The position numbers were made by a program, and so were the translations under genes. The notes beneath the pieces are model-generated. The model was not told the DNA's origin, did no database searches, and saw only the letters and a program-made list of their open reading frames with translations. Below, in pieces: positions 11,602-21,713 of a stretch of DNA of 64,000 nucleotides (positions are counted from its first letter, which is position 1; each line of letters starts with the position of its first letter). This stretch comes from Petunia secreta (lineage: Eukaryota > Streptophyta > Magnoliopsida > Solanales > Solanaceae), in NCBI GenBank assembly GCA_029990175.1, contig JARKIP010000023.1, forward strand, positions 27,919,501 through 27,983,500. Reading direction: 5' to 3'.

Positions 11602-13272
11602 ATGAGCTCTTCATCAGTATCCCAGCTCCTGACCCCATCTATGTGGTCTTTGGGTACTCCTCAATGCCGGAGATCATCACCATTATCTCTGAGTTTACGG
11701 CAGAACACGTCAGTGATGCGATCTGCTCGTAAAAGATTCAGCAGTATTTCAAGCTCACAGAGCCTTCAACCTGAAAGGCAACTTCATTATGATGATGATC
11801 TCATTCATCCGGAGCTCGTACCTAAACACATTGCATTGATAATGGATGGAAACAGGAGATGGGCTAAGGCCAAGGGCTTACCTGTGCAAGAAGGTCACAA
11901 ACTTATTATTCCAAAACTGAAAGAGATTTGTGGCATTTCTTCCAAACTGGGAATACAAGTTCTCACTGCTTTTGCTTTCTCTACTGAAAATTGGAACCGC
12001 TCCAAGGTACCTTTTTTTTTTTTTTCCAATTAGTTAATAGAATTAAGGTTAAACTTTTAACATTGCCGTATGTTTTTATTTTCTTTTAATGTTCATGAAA
12101 GTTAAAGCTAAAAATAAATAAAATAAATAAATGAGAAGCCATGTCATGACGAAGCTGTGAGACCACGTAAAAATTAATATTATCTCTGTTCAAGCAAATT
12201 AAAAATAGAAAGCTGTAACCACTTGTTTTATTTTGGAGCAGGAGGAAGTTGATTTCTTGATGCAGCTATTCGAAGAGTTCTTTGACGAATTTATGAGGTA
12301 AGTTTTATCCGTTAAAAGGGAAATGATATCTCTCTCTCCCTCTAAGATCCGCGTATCTGTATTTTGTAATATGACAAATGACTACATGAAAAAGGAAAAG
12401 GTTTAAATACGTAGAAAGGAACCGTTTGCAACTGTTATATGACATTTACAGTTGTAAATTTAGTTATATGACATTTTACTAAATATCATTGAAAAATAAC
12501 ATATGCTCATTTTGTAAATAGGCGCAAAAAATCATTTCCTCAAAGCATTTATAATACAAAAGAATGCATCTAGATATTAGTGAAAATTAAAGGTGTGTCA
12601 ACAGACCATAAAGGGGGGGGGGGGGGGGGGGGGAAGGTTTTAATTGTGATACCTTCCAAGTTCCAACAGGAAATGTTTCATTTATGATCGGAAAAGTTGA
12701 AAGAGAAAATAACAAAGTAGTGCTATTGTTTTTAATATTGTTTTGATTTGTCATTGCCTTCAATCAATAGGTTTGGGATACGAATGTCAGTTATTGGGGG
12801 TAGATCCAACCTCCCTAAGACTTTACAAGAACTCATAGCATTAACAGAGGAGACCACAAAAGACAACGCAGGACTTAATCTTGTGATTGCACTCAATTAT
12901 GGAGGACATTATGACATATGGCAGGCAACCAAAAGCATTACCAGTAAAGTAATGAATGGTTTTCTCCGGCTGGAGGACATTGACAAAAAATTGTTTGACC
13001 AAGAACTTGAAAGCAAGTGTCTCAGTATTCCCAACCCCGACCTACTCATACGAACTGGGGGTGAACAACGAATTAGTAACTTCTTGTTGTGGCAATTGGC
13101 TTACTCTGAATTTTACTTCACAAAAACGTTGTTTCCTGACTTTGGAGAAACCGATCTTAATGAGGCTGTACTTACCTTTCAGCGAAGACATATAGACGTT
13201 TCGGTGGACACACATATTGAAACATTAGTTTCTAAAATCCTTGATTTATGTACTACAAGCAATTCAGTTTGA
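11602..13272 (+). CDS. CPT: Plastid short-chain cis-prenyltransferase (neryl-diphosphate-synthase-like), frameshifted C-terminus
   Basis: Three exons join in frame: 11602-12006, 12242-12297 and 12771-13272, all with GT-AG introns (320 aa). Residues 1-60 are rich in Ser and Arg, as in a plastid transit peptide. The Z-type prenyltransferase fold follows: HIALIMDGNRRWAK with the catalytic Asp at about residue 82, AFSTENWNRS, NYGGHYDI, and PDLLIRTGGEQRISNF near 243-258, then LFPDF. The family condenses isopentenyl diphosphate with an allylic diphosphate to give Z-prenyl diphosphates. Length and transit peptide suggest a C10-C20 plastid enzyme; the product cannot be read from sequence. After His294 an extra 2 bp near 13190-13193 shifts the frame. 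The usual ending RRFGGHTY and its stop (13218-13220) lie in the other frame and are replaced by a 26-residue tail. It may be inactive. Confidence 0.88.
12613..12633 (+). repeat. G21 homopolymer in intron 2
   Basis: An uninterrupted run of 21 G lies inside the second intron of the cis-prenyltransferase gene, followed by AAGG. Such a run could form G-quadruplexes on the transcript and is also prone to sequencing error. Confidence 0.85.
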
Positions 13273-15109
13273 GTTGGTTTTAAGTTAACTAGTTTTTGAG
13301 ACGCGTAATGCGTGTGTGTCCTTAATAATGAATGTAATTATTAAAAGAATTATATAATTGTTGTTTAAAAAAATTTGTGCTTGTGTAGCACAATTGATAT
13401 CTTAAATTTCATGAAATTGTCAAAGAAACATGAGGAGGTCACTATTCTATTTCGTTTTAATAACACTCTTACATTTCGTTCTTTGGGAAATAAATATAAT
13501 GGTGTCACAGTGATTTTTGAACGGCTAAAATAGACCCAGGATTAGAGTTTCATCAAAGTGGTAAATTATTTTTAAAAAATACAATGATAAATGTATTAAG
13601 ATCCGTGTTAAATATTGCAACTATTCCGCTTGCAGTATTCCTAAATATTAATGAACTTACTCTAAAATACAAGTACATATATATAAAGTAGACCAAAAGA
13701 ACACGAAAAGAAGTTTCAAAATTCACAATAGCAAAATTATAGTCAAACAAAGTTCTGTTCGAAAGATATACCGCTTACCTCATTTGTATTTGTGCAAATT
13801 CTAAGCCGATTATGAAATGAAACAGGATAACTGCGGGTGAGATATTGATAGTTTGATGTTGTATTTTATGAAAGATCAAATACTATCAGAGATAAATATT
13901 CTAGCTTTCCAAAAAAAGGCAGTTATGCGAACTTGCATAAACAATGCGTGATACAAAGTGTGTTGAATAATCATAGGAATTAACAAAGAAGAAAATAAAC
14001 TTACTTGTCAAATACAATTTTAGTATTGTCTCTCGACTACTGCCAGAGATAAAGTGAAACTGGAAGAAAATAAACTTTTCACTTGTTATGCTTAAACACA
14101 GAATTTGATTAGCTATTTGGTGAGTTCCTACCGTAATTAAGCATTATTAATTTAGTAACAAATATATTGAGTGTTTGTTCACTTTCTCCAACGGATGAAT
14201 GTTCATTCGCCTCATTAAGTTGGAGATGTAAAAAGTTATCCTTGATCCTTGGATATGAAAAAGCATCACAATCCTAATTAAAGATGGCATTTTTATTAAC
14301 TATATTAAGCATTTTTTATAATTTGTATAAAATATAGGAGTAGAAATTTAATTGTGTATTGACTTCCTTGTACAAAGGAATATTTAAGAAAAGCTTTACT
14401 ATAGGGGCAAAAAAATCGTTTATTTTTTGCTATAGGGATTGGTTCTTTTAGAATAGTATGATATGATACATAAATCAACTCAAACCAAAATAAATTGGTT
14501 TTCGTTTTGATTGTTTCCATTTTAGTCGTTTCCATTTTAGTCGGTTATAATCTCTTGTTCTTTTATCTCTTATCCACACTCACATATGGCATCATTTTGA
14601 GTTTTAGGTGTATGCTTAGATAAAAATAGAAAACGAGAAAAAAAAGAATCAACAAAAACCAAAATAACCAAAACTGAAAAGATCAATGTATATTGATTTG
14701 ATTTGGTTTATATGTTTATCAAAGTGATAAAGTCGATTTTGTCTCTATTTAGTAGAAAATCAACTCAAACCAAACTACGCACACACTTAGTCGAATAATA
14801 TTGAACTACTACAACAACTCTTATTGCGGTTTTGCATTTGAGTTTAAACCTTTTCTCTTTACATGATATCTTAATTCCGTTTACAAGTTCTTTGTACAAG
14901 TCCGCGAATCATACTGTTTTTAGTCTTAGTTCTAATCACATTTTGTTAGTCCTCTCAGAATGACGCAGAAACAAAAGAAGCTTAAGACTATATATGTACA
15001 TATAGGTATGAGACTGAGATTGAGCAGTCTCTATCAATTAAATTGAATTATTTAATAAAGCTAATAAGCAAGAATTCAACAAGATAACTTCAAGGTTCAT
15101 CAGGTTTAC
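13273..15109. other. AT-rich intergenic region
   Basis: The stretch follows the cis-prenyltransferase stop codon. The first 100-200 bases are its likely 3' UTR, with AATAAT-type signals near 13325. Beyond that no gene, RNA or clear mobile-element end is recognised. Confidence 0.4.
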
Positions 15110-15180
15110 GGGGTTAGCTCAACTATCGTTTGCCAATCGTACGAATCCTCGGATGCTTCGGCATCTCCTGAGATCTCTTC

Positions 15181-15470
15181 TTAGTGGATGAATTTCCGTG
15201 CATGAAATTTTGTCAAGATTGTCCTGATTTTCTTCTTTTGATCTGGTTTGCTGATATCCTCAACTATGAAGATTTCCCTTAGTTGATTAATCATCAGCTG
15301 AGATTTGTTGTACAAGTTGATCTCCTTGGCCAGTGTGTAGGCTAAGTCAAGAACTTGAATTATGGCTTCATACTCTGCTTCATTGTCGTCAAATTTTGTG
15401 GTTTGATGGTAGACCATTCCAGACGGTGTTCTGATCCATAGGCCGACCTTCTCCCATTGGGATTCATTCC
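15181..15470 (-). pseudogene. Remnant of a Ty3/gypsy RNase H domain
   Basis: The minus strand reads GLWIRTPSG followed by DDNEAEYEAIIQVLDLAYTL. This matches the NNEAEYEA-type block of the extra RNase H domain in Tat-lineage elements (compare NNEAEYEAVIAGLELA in the element to the right). No other domain adjoins, so it is an old fragment into or beside which the Tat element inserted. Confidence 0.7.
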
Positions 15471-15552
15471 CGTGCGAATTTCCTAACTGCCATACTCAAT
15501 TACTACTTCATTCCTGAGTGACTCTTCATCCTTTCGCTCCAGTTCTTCTGCA

Positions 15553-16285
15553 AAATTGTTTAATCTAGATCCGATTTTAGGCCAATTAAAAATTAAATTT
15601 TTATTTGCGGAGTCACGATCAATAGTTTAGATTAAAAGTTTAACCAAATTAAATACGGAATTGCGTTGATTACTAGATTATAAATATATGCACGATTCTC
15701 AATGATGATAATTGACAATATGGAAATAATAAGAGATAATTGAAAATAAATAAGATCAAAGCGTGAGTAAAATAGATAGAAGGAACCGTATCGGATCACT
15801 TGATCCCAGTGAGGATTCCTCGTTACTGATTATACTTGAAGACTTGAGAGCAAAGTATCCGACAAACGTAAATGAAGAACAATATTGAGCAAGAGTAAGA
15901 GAGAGTATTCTTATTGATATTGTAGACAGAGAATAAAATGTGTTACAATGATTCAGAACGAGTGCTATTTACAGATCTGATAGGCATCCGTTGGGTTTGT
16001 AACCGCTGGGCATGTATCCGTTGGATACGTAACCATTTGATATGTAACCACTGGATGTGTAATCGTTGCCTTTATGACTATTCATTAAGCAATCGCGTAC
16101 AATCCGGTAACTTCTCATTCAAATCCTGCTGATTCGGGAAGCGTTGCGTTACCGCTCTGGGCCTGCTCGTGGTAACCGCCTAGTCAGTCATCTGCCCGTT
16201 AGTTTTCTGTCTAGGGAAACCGCTGCCCATGCCACGTGGCAGACACGTGTCATTTTTTAAGTGACGTCGATTTTTATCCAATACA
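15553..16285 (-). repeat. Tat element, 3' LTR
   Basis: This direct repeat of 26224-26943 carries short imperfect GTAACC-GTTGG units (about 15980-16070). The promoter TATA seen in the other LTR is altered here (CTATTTACAG on the plus strand). Its inner end is placed at 16285, where the minus strand would start TGTATTGG after a G-rich tract. Confidence 0.8.
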
Positions 16286-16300
16286 GATAGTCCCCGCACT
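16286..16300 (-). other. Probable polypurine tract of the Tat element
   Basis: On the minus strand AGTGCGGGGACTATC precedes the presumed LTR start TGTATTGG. It is only partly purine, so the exact limits are uncertain. Confidence 0.45.
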
Positions 16301-16735
16301 TCTCGACCAGAGTTTCTGCTCGAGGAGTGGATGTGAATTTTGGCGAGGAACTCTATTCGCAAAATCCAACTTTCATCTGCAACATGACGATCCTGGGTGG
16401 CGTGCGCACTTCGTCAGCTACATGACAAATTCACATGACGTGCGCATTAAATGCGCGATGTAAAAAAGTAACTGCAACTGGTACGTCTGCACGTCCGCCG
16501 TCAGCTTCGATGTGATTACTGCACGTCCTAAGGGTAAAAGTAATGATTTTAACCGCTTCAGTCACGTGCACACGTCCGTTGTCAGTTGCGAGGTGACCGC
16601 TGCACTTCAGGGCAATGATGTTGCTTCGAAACTTGGTGAAACCTACTTCTTCTCTTGATGGTTGGATCTGCTCGTGGCCTTTTCGATAACCTCCACGTGT
16701 CTCATGAGAATCTGATGGGCCGAACTTTTTACTCC
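16301..16735 (+). other. Promoter region of the antisense gene inside the Tat element
   Basis: This non-coding stretch separates the 3' LTR from the antisense gene. It repeats CACGTCCG-type motifs (for example around 16485-16600) and ends at a TATA box. No protein signal was recognised. Confidence 0.4.
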
Positions 16736-16744
16736 TATAAATAG
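16736..16744 (+). promoter_or_regulatory. TATA box of the antisense gene
   Basis: TATAAATAG lies 124 bp before the ATG at 16860. A pyrimidine-rich leader follows, a normal arrangement for a plant RNA polymerase II promoter. It is independent of, and opposite to, the LTR promoter. Confidence 0.65.
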
Positions 16745-16859
16745 GGGTAAACTGATTCTTAGCCCTTTTACTTGCTTTCACTCTACAATTTCCCAAATCT
16801 TGAAAAACCCTTGAACATCTTTCAACCTTCCTTCCAATCTTCTCAATTCTTCTTGAATT

Positions 16860-19638
16860 ATGTCTCCAAAGGCTAAGAAAAATTTAAACATGGATGCTGC
16901 CGCCGGTAGTTCTTCCGCGGCCACTCCCAGACCTAGGGCTGCTCAGGCCACTGCTACAGAGATTATTCCCAAGAAGTGGGGTGAGTTGGAAAAAGACTGC
17001 AATGTCAAAGCTTTTAATAATTACAGAGATGTACGCACATGGTCGGCGTACAGATTCAAGTCCGGGATCACATCGGAGATGATCCCATGGGTTAGAGTGG
17101 ACTGCAATTGGGACGCGAGCGTTCCACTCTTGCCGGTATCTGAAGCGGGGAATATTACTTCGCATAGGGCTGGGTGGACGATTATGTGTACCTACCAATT
17201 TACAGTTGGTTGTACATTACTCCTGCACCCTGTGCTCGAGAGGCTCTGCAGGGAGTATTTACTCTACCCGGGGCAACTGTGCCCCAGCATGTACAGAATA
17301 GTGACGCTTATGGATTGGTTTGCGGAAGAAACCGACCAAATTTTTGAGTATGAGCATTTTATTTCTCTGTATAGCATACAAATCTTCAAGGATGGTTTTG
17401 TCAATGCTAGGATGCGCGGGAGCAAGGGCTTGGTGCGCAGTTCTGAGGATACAAACGACCGGGGTTGGTTGCACCGGTATGTATTCGTGCGCACCCAGGC
17501 ATTGTCCTTCAACTTCAAGACTTTTCTCCCCGAGATCTGGAACAAGAAGCGTAAGTACTCGAGTTTTCCTTTGAGTTTTTTGTGCTTCCTCCTTTCTTGT
17601 TTGCTCATTCCTTTGACTCTTCCTTACAGCCGCCAAGCGACCCTACGACGAGCTCATATCAATTGGTGAGCTGACAGCATGGGTTGAGGCGATCCTGAAG
17701 AAATACTCTCCTGAGCAGAGGGAATGGGCGTATTTCGCTGTGCAAAAGAGTCTGACCGTGAAGACTCACGGTGAGAACTATCCGCTGTTATAGCTATTTA
17801 TTCTCTTCGTAGTTTTTGCTTTGTCTGACCGTTCTGCCCTTTGTAGGTCTAGGTACACAGGGGGACTTTTTCCCTACCCCTTCCTCTCAGGCTGCATCGT
17901 CTGGGCCCGCTGTTGACCCCGAGGCTGAGGTCGCAGTAAGAGCTTCAGTGGAGACACTGGGCGGGAGGGAAGGTGGCGAGGAGCTTCTGTCTAGTGGCCT
18001 CAGCTCTTTGAAGAGGAAGAAGAAGGGCCAAGGTGAGGGCAGAGCACGGAAGAATTCTGCTCGTAAGACATCCGTTGCTGCTGGGCAAACCTCAGCTGTT
18101 GGGGTTGAGACCCCGCCCAACGCCAGTGTACCTGAGCCTGCAAAAGAGAGTGCCAAGATCTCTATCGAAGTCCCCAAATCTGCACGGGGAGAGGGTTTTG
18201 ACAAGGAGGTAATCGACATTTCAGATGCTGAGACTGAAACTGCTGAACCTCTTGTTAGAAAGCCCTTTCTTCGAAGCGATAAAAGGAAGGTTGAGGAGGA
18301 GTCTGCCTGTACTCCGGAAGGGAGTCCCCGAGTTGATGAAGGGGTGAAGGCGGCTTCTTCTCGTGCAGATACGAGGAAAAGGAAGGTTGGTGAAGAAGAA
18401 GAAAAAGAAGAAGAAGAAGAAGGAGGAGAAGAAATCCCCCAAGAGGGTGGCCAGGGTTCTCGTATTTTTTATTTCGAGGACTTGGAGAATGTGGCCGCTG
18501 AGGGGGCGGTGCCTGTCAGTCTACATGAATGCGACACAAGGGATCCTGGAGTGGAGGGGGATTCTGATGTGTCAAAGACAAGACTCACTCGGTGGACCAT
18601 CATCGGCGGTCAGACTGAGCTAAAGGACGTCCGGGGCGTGCGCTACAAATTTGGTCCGAACTATCCCTCTGAGTAGGCAAGGGAGCCCAAGTATTTCTAG
18701 AGGAAGTGCACTATGAAGCTAGCCCCCGACGTCAAATTCGTGACCAGGCCGGGCAGTTTCATCACTCATTGGTCTCCGAGAGGAGTGGACAATGAGGGGG
18801 ATGAGTGATGAGGAGTTGGCTTTTGCTGTCGCTGCCGATTCTGCTCGGGTAAGTGTTTAACACCTTTTCGGGTTGAAGGTAGTTTTGAGTTCACATTTTT
18901 AACCTTATTTCTTTTGCTTTTTCAGTCAAGTATGATGGCCGCCGAGTTGATGTTCTGCTCCAAGATCAACAATATCGATCAGGTACTTGAGCTGAAGAAA
19001 GAGCTGCTGGAGGCTCTGAAGGAGAATAAAGCTCTGGTAGAGCAGTGTGGTCTCTTTGGGGGGGTGAAGTTAACCGATTGACTGAGACTAATAACGAACG
19101 AATTGAACGGATTAACGAACTTACCAAGGAGAAGGACCTTCTTTCTGAAGAGAAAGAAGGGTTCACACGATTTGCTCGGAGCTTGGAGCCTTTGCTTGAA
19201 GAATGCAAATCTTCGCTGAACAGGGCACTCGATGAGCGTAGATCTTTTGAGATGGACCTGTTGAGGGCTACAGAAGAGTCTACTAAAGCCTGAGCTGAGC
19301 TGCAAGCCGCCAAAGATCAAGTTGCCCAGTAGATGAGCGCTCAGGGCGCGTTATCTAAGGACTTGGCCAACTTGCGCGATCAATTTGAAATCAAGGCAAA
19401 GCTTGCTGTACTTGTGGCCAAGTGAACATTGCTTGAGCAGGTCCACGCTGGTCAGATCAACGTCAAGGAGTCATTGCTGAAAACGAAGTGCACTGTTTGT
19501 GAAGAGAGGCAAATGCTGAACCTTTCTCCCGAAGAGTCTGAGGTAGACGAAGATGAAGATGAAGATGAGAGCTCGGGGGACGAGGACAGAGCTGATGGAG
19601 CTAGTGCATCGGGTTCTGGTCGTAGCCCCCAAAATTGA
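16860..19638 (+). pseudogene. Antisense accessory gene of the Tat element (putative gypsy-type transposase-like domain + coiled coil), decayed
   Basis: Exons can be joined in frame at 16860-17550, 17630-17770 and 17847 onward, with clean GTAAGT/CAG-type borders. A further intron follows at about 18850-18925. Exons 1-2 encode a globular region (LEKDCNV, LCREYLLYPGQLCPS, DRGWLHRYVFV, KRPYDELISIGELTAW). It resembles the plant domain called putative gypsy-type transposon protein. Exon 3 is acidic and lysine-rich with runs of Glu, and the last part is coiled coil (LTKEKDLLSEEKEGF) ending in an acidic DEDEDEDESSGDE tail. Stops at 18674 and 18698, both TAG where Trp would fit, and later frameshifts break it. 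Its function in Tat elements is unknown. Confidence 0.75.
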
Positions 19639-20391
19639 TGCCCCCCAAATTGATTAGGTTGTGGGTTTGTGTATCTGGCGAGAGCCGGATGGTTGATTGT
19701 GGGTAGAGATCTCTTAGGGACTCTCTGATCCTTTTTCGGCTGATTCTATTGGCCTTGATCACTCTGCAAAACTTCTGTCAGCCGTTTTCGGCATTTTTGG
19801 CATTTTGTCAGGATAATGTATATATTTCAGACCTTTTTTTTCTCAATTCAATGACTGTATATAGCCTGAATCTTTGATCTTTCGTTTGGATGTGTTGTGG
19901 CCTTCATGCCTTTTGTCTAAGAGCTTTTAGAAGTTTGAACTTTGCTAAGTTCGCATCTTCAAAAGTCTGTTTGAATGTCTTAACTTAGCCTTTCCCACAG
20001 AAGAGGTCATAAGTTGTGAATGATCTCCGCAGTTGTTTCATTCTGACCGAATCGTGGTCGATAGGTTCTGGCCGAGTCGTTGGCCTTGGGAACAACTTTG
20101 CTTATCGCTTTTGTAGTTGAAAGTCGTCGTAGAAAATTTATAGTTTAACTATGGCCGAGTCGCTGGCCTCGTGAACGACTTCTCTTATTTTCGTGGAAGC
20201 TTGTCACATAAAAAGATTTAAAAACTCGCCTTTTCGAAAGGTCTTTCGCCTTTATGATGAAGTTCTTATCTGGCCTACAGGGGCCTCTCACCACCCTTCT
20301 TGTTTTTATGTTGAAACACAGGAAGTTATAACATAAAAATAGTTAAGGTTGGTCGTAGATAAAAGAACACATATAACCAAACGAGGAGTGT
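19639..20391. other. Non-coding spacer of the Tat element
   Basis: The spacer lies between the end of the antisense gene and the tRNA-like sequence. GGCCGAGTCGNTGGCCT recurs at about 20069 and 20152, and a degenerate form at 20047. Tat elements often carry tandem repeats here. No ORF is supported. Confidence 0.5.
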
Positions 20392-20463
20392 GTCCCTTGT
20401 GGGATTCGAACCCATAGCCGCGAAGTTGAAGAACTTCGAGCTCTACCAGTTGAGCTAAATGGA
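20392..20463 (-). tRNA. tRNA-like sequence inside the Tat element (probable pseudo-tRNA)
   Basis: The minus strand shows a D-arm AGCTCAACTGGTAGAGC with perfect GCTC/GAGC pairing. An anticodon arm follows (CGAAG paired with CTTCG), then a T-arm containing GGGTTCGAATCCC. These are also good A-box and B-box polymerase III promoter sequences. The acceptor stem has two mismatches and the anticodon loop has eight bases rather than seven, so the anticodon (CTT or TTC) is ambiguous. It lies just downstream of pol and on the pol sense strand. It is either a captured tRNA relic or a tRNA-like structure of the element RNA. Confidence 0.6.
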
Positions 20464-20568
20464 TCTGGCCTTGTTCAGGCCGTTAGTACCATTTAGAAGA
20501 AGTATAATAGAAGTAGGAATTGTCACAAAAGTAAAAGGTAGGAAGAGAATAACTGACCGTTTTACCAC

Positions 20569-21680
20569 TCAGAAGTGATACCTTTTGAGGTGAATCACGT
20601 TCCAATTGTTTGGGACAATTGAGCCATCTGGTCACGCTAAGCGATAAGATCCCTTGCCGACTGATGCGACTACCTTGTAGGGGCCTTCCCAGTTAGGGCC
20701 TAGCTTCCCCGAATTTGCTTCTTGCGTGTTTTGGGATACTTTCCTTAGTACAAAATCTCCAATTTGGAAACTTCGTACGCGCAGTCCCCGATTGTAATAT
20801 TGTTCAATTCGTTCTTTCTGGGCGGCCACTAGTACAAGTGCTAGTTCCCTTCGTTCTTCGAGGAAATCCAATTCTTCGGAGAGATTAACCGAGTTGGACT
20901 CTTCAGTGGCATGTGCATACCGTAGGCTGGGCTCTCCCATTTCAACTGGGATTAGGGCATCTGCACCGTACACTAATGAGTAAGGTGTCTCTCCTGTACT
21001 CATCTTTATCGTCATGCGATAAGCCCATAGCACACCGGGCAGCTCCTCTACTCGACACCCCTTGGCTTGCTCGAGGCGCTTCTTGAGAGATTCAACGATT
21101 ATTTTGTTTATTGATTCCGCTTGTCCATTGGCAACTGGATGGTATGGAGAAGAAGTAATCCTTTTAATGTGTAAGTCATCGAGGAACCTAGTCACTTTCT
21201 GACCAATGAATTGCGGGCCGTTGTCCATGACTATTTCCTTAGGTGCCCCAAAGCGGCATACGACATATCGCCAAAGGAAGTCAATTACCTCTGTTTGTCG
21301 CATCTTTGCATATGCTGCCGCTTCGACCCATTTGGTGATGTAATCGGTGATAATCAGCAAGAAACGTACTCCTCTCGGCGCAGCGAGGAGAGGACTGACT
21401 ATGTCCATACCCCGTTTCAAGAATGGCCATGGGGAGATAATTGAGTGGAGCGGTTCTGCCGGCTGATGGAGAAGATGCGCAAACCTTTGACATTTATCAC
21501 ATTTCTTGACGAAATCATTCGTGTCTTCTCCATCTTATCCCAGTAGTACCCTGCGCGGATCAATTTGCACGCCAATACTTTGCCCCCAGAATGATTACCA
21601 CAACAGCCTTCGTGGACCTCCCGCATCACATAGTTGATCTGGTTCGGTCCTAGGCACTTTGCCAGAGGTCCTGCGAACAT
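20569..21680 (-). pseudogene. Tat integrase, broken
   Basis: The zinc-binding N-terminus reads VHEGCCGNHSGGK and CDKCQRF in two frames. The catalytic core shows DYITKWVEA, DNGPQFIGQ and the Glu in GQAESINKIIVE, in an open stretch 20632-21420. The C-terminal part (IGDFVLRKV, WEGPYKVV) is followed by a TGA where Arg (CGA) would fit, at 20632. The frame stays open to WNVIHLKRYHF and a natural stop at 20569-20571. The enzyme would insert the element cDNA; one frameshift and one nonsense codon disable it. Confidence 0.85.
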
Positions 21681-21713
21681 CTTACGGTAAAGGTCGCCGT
21701 TGATGATAGTATA

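Noticed and set aside
18363..18623. Lys-rich and Phe-rich open frames around 18220-18620 as separate genes
   Set aside because: They are alternative-frame readings of the GAA-rich segment of the antisense gene's exon 3.
16860..18676. The spliced plus-strand gene as an independent host gene
   Set aside because: It lies entirely between pol and the 3' LTR of the Tat element, where such antisense genes are known, and it has no host-family domain I recognise.
20392..20463. A functional host tRNA gene
   Set aside because: The anticodon loop has eight bases, the acceptor stem has mismatches, and it lies within a retrotransposon. It was kept only as tRNA-like.
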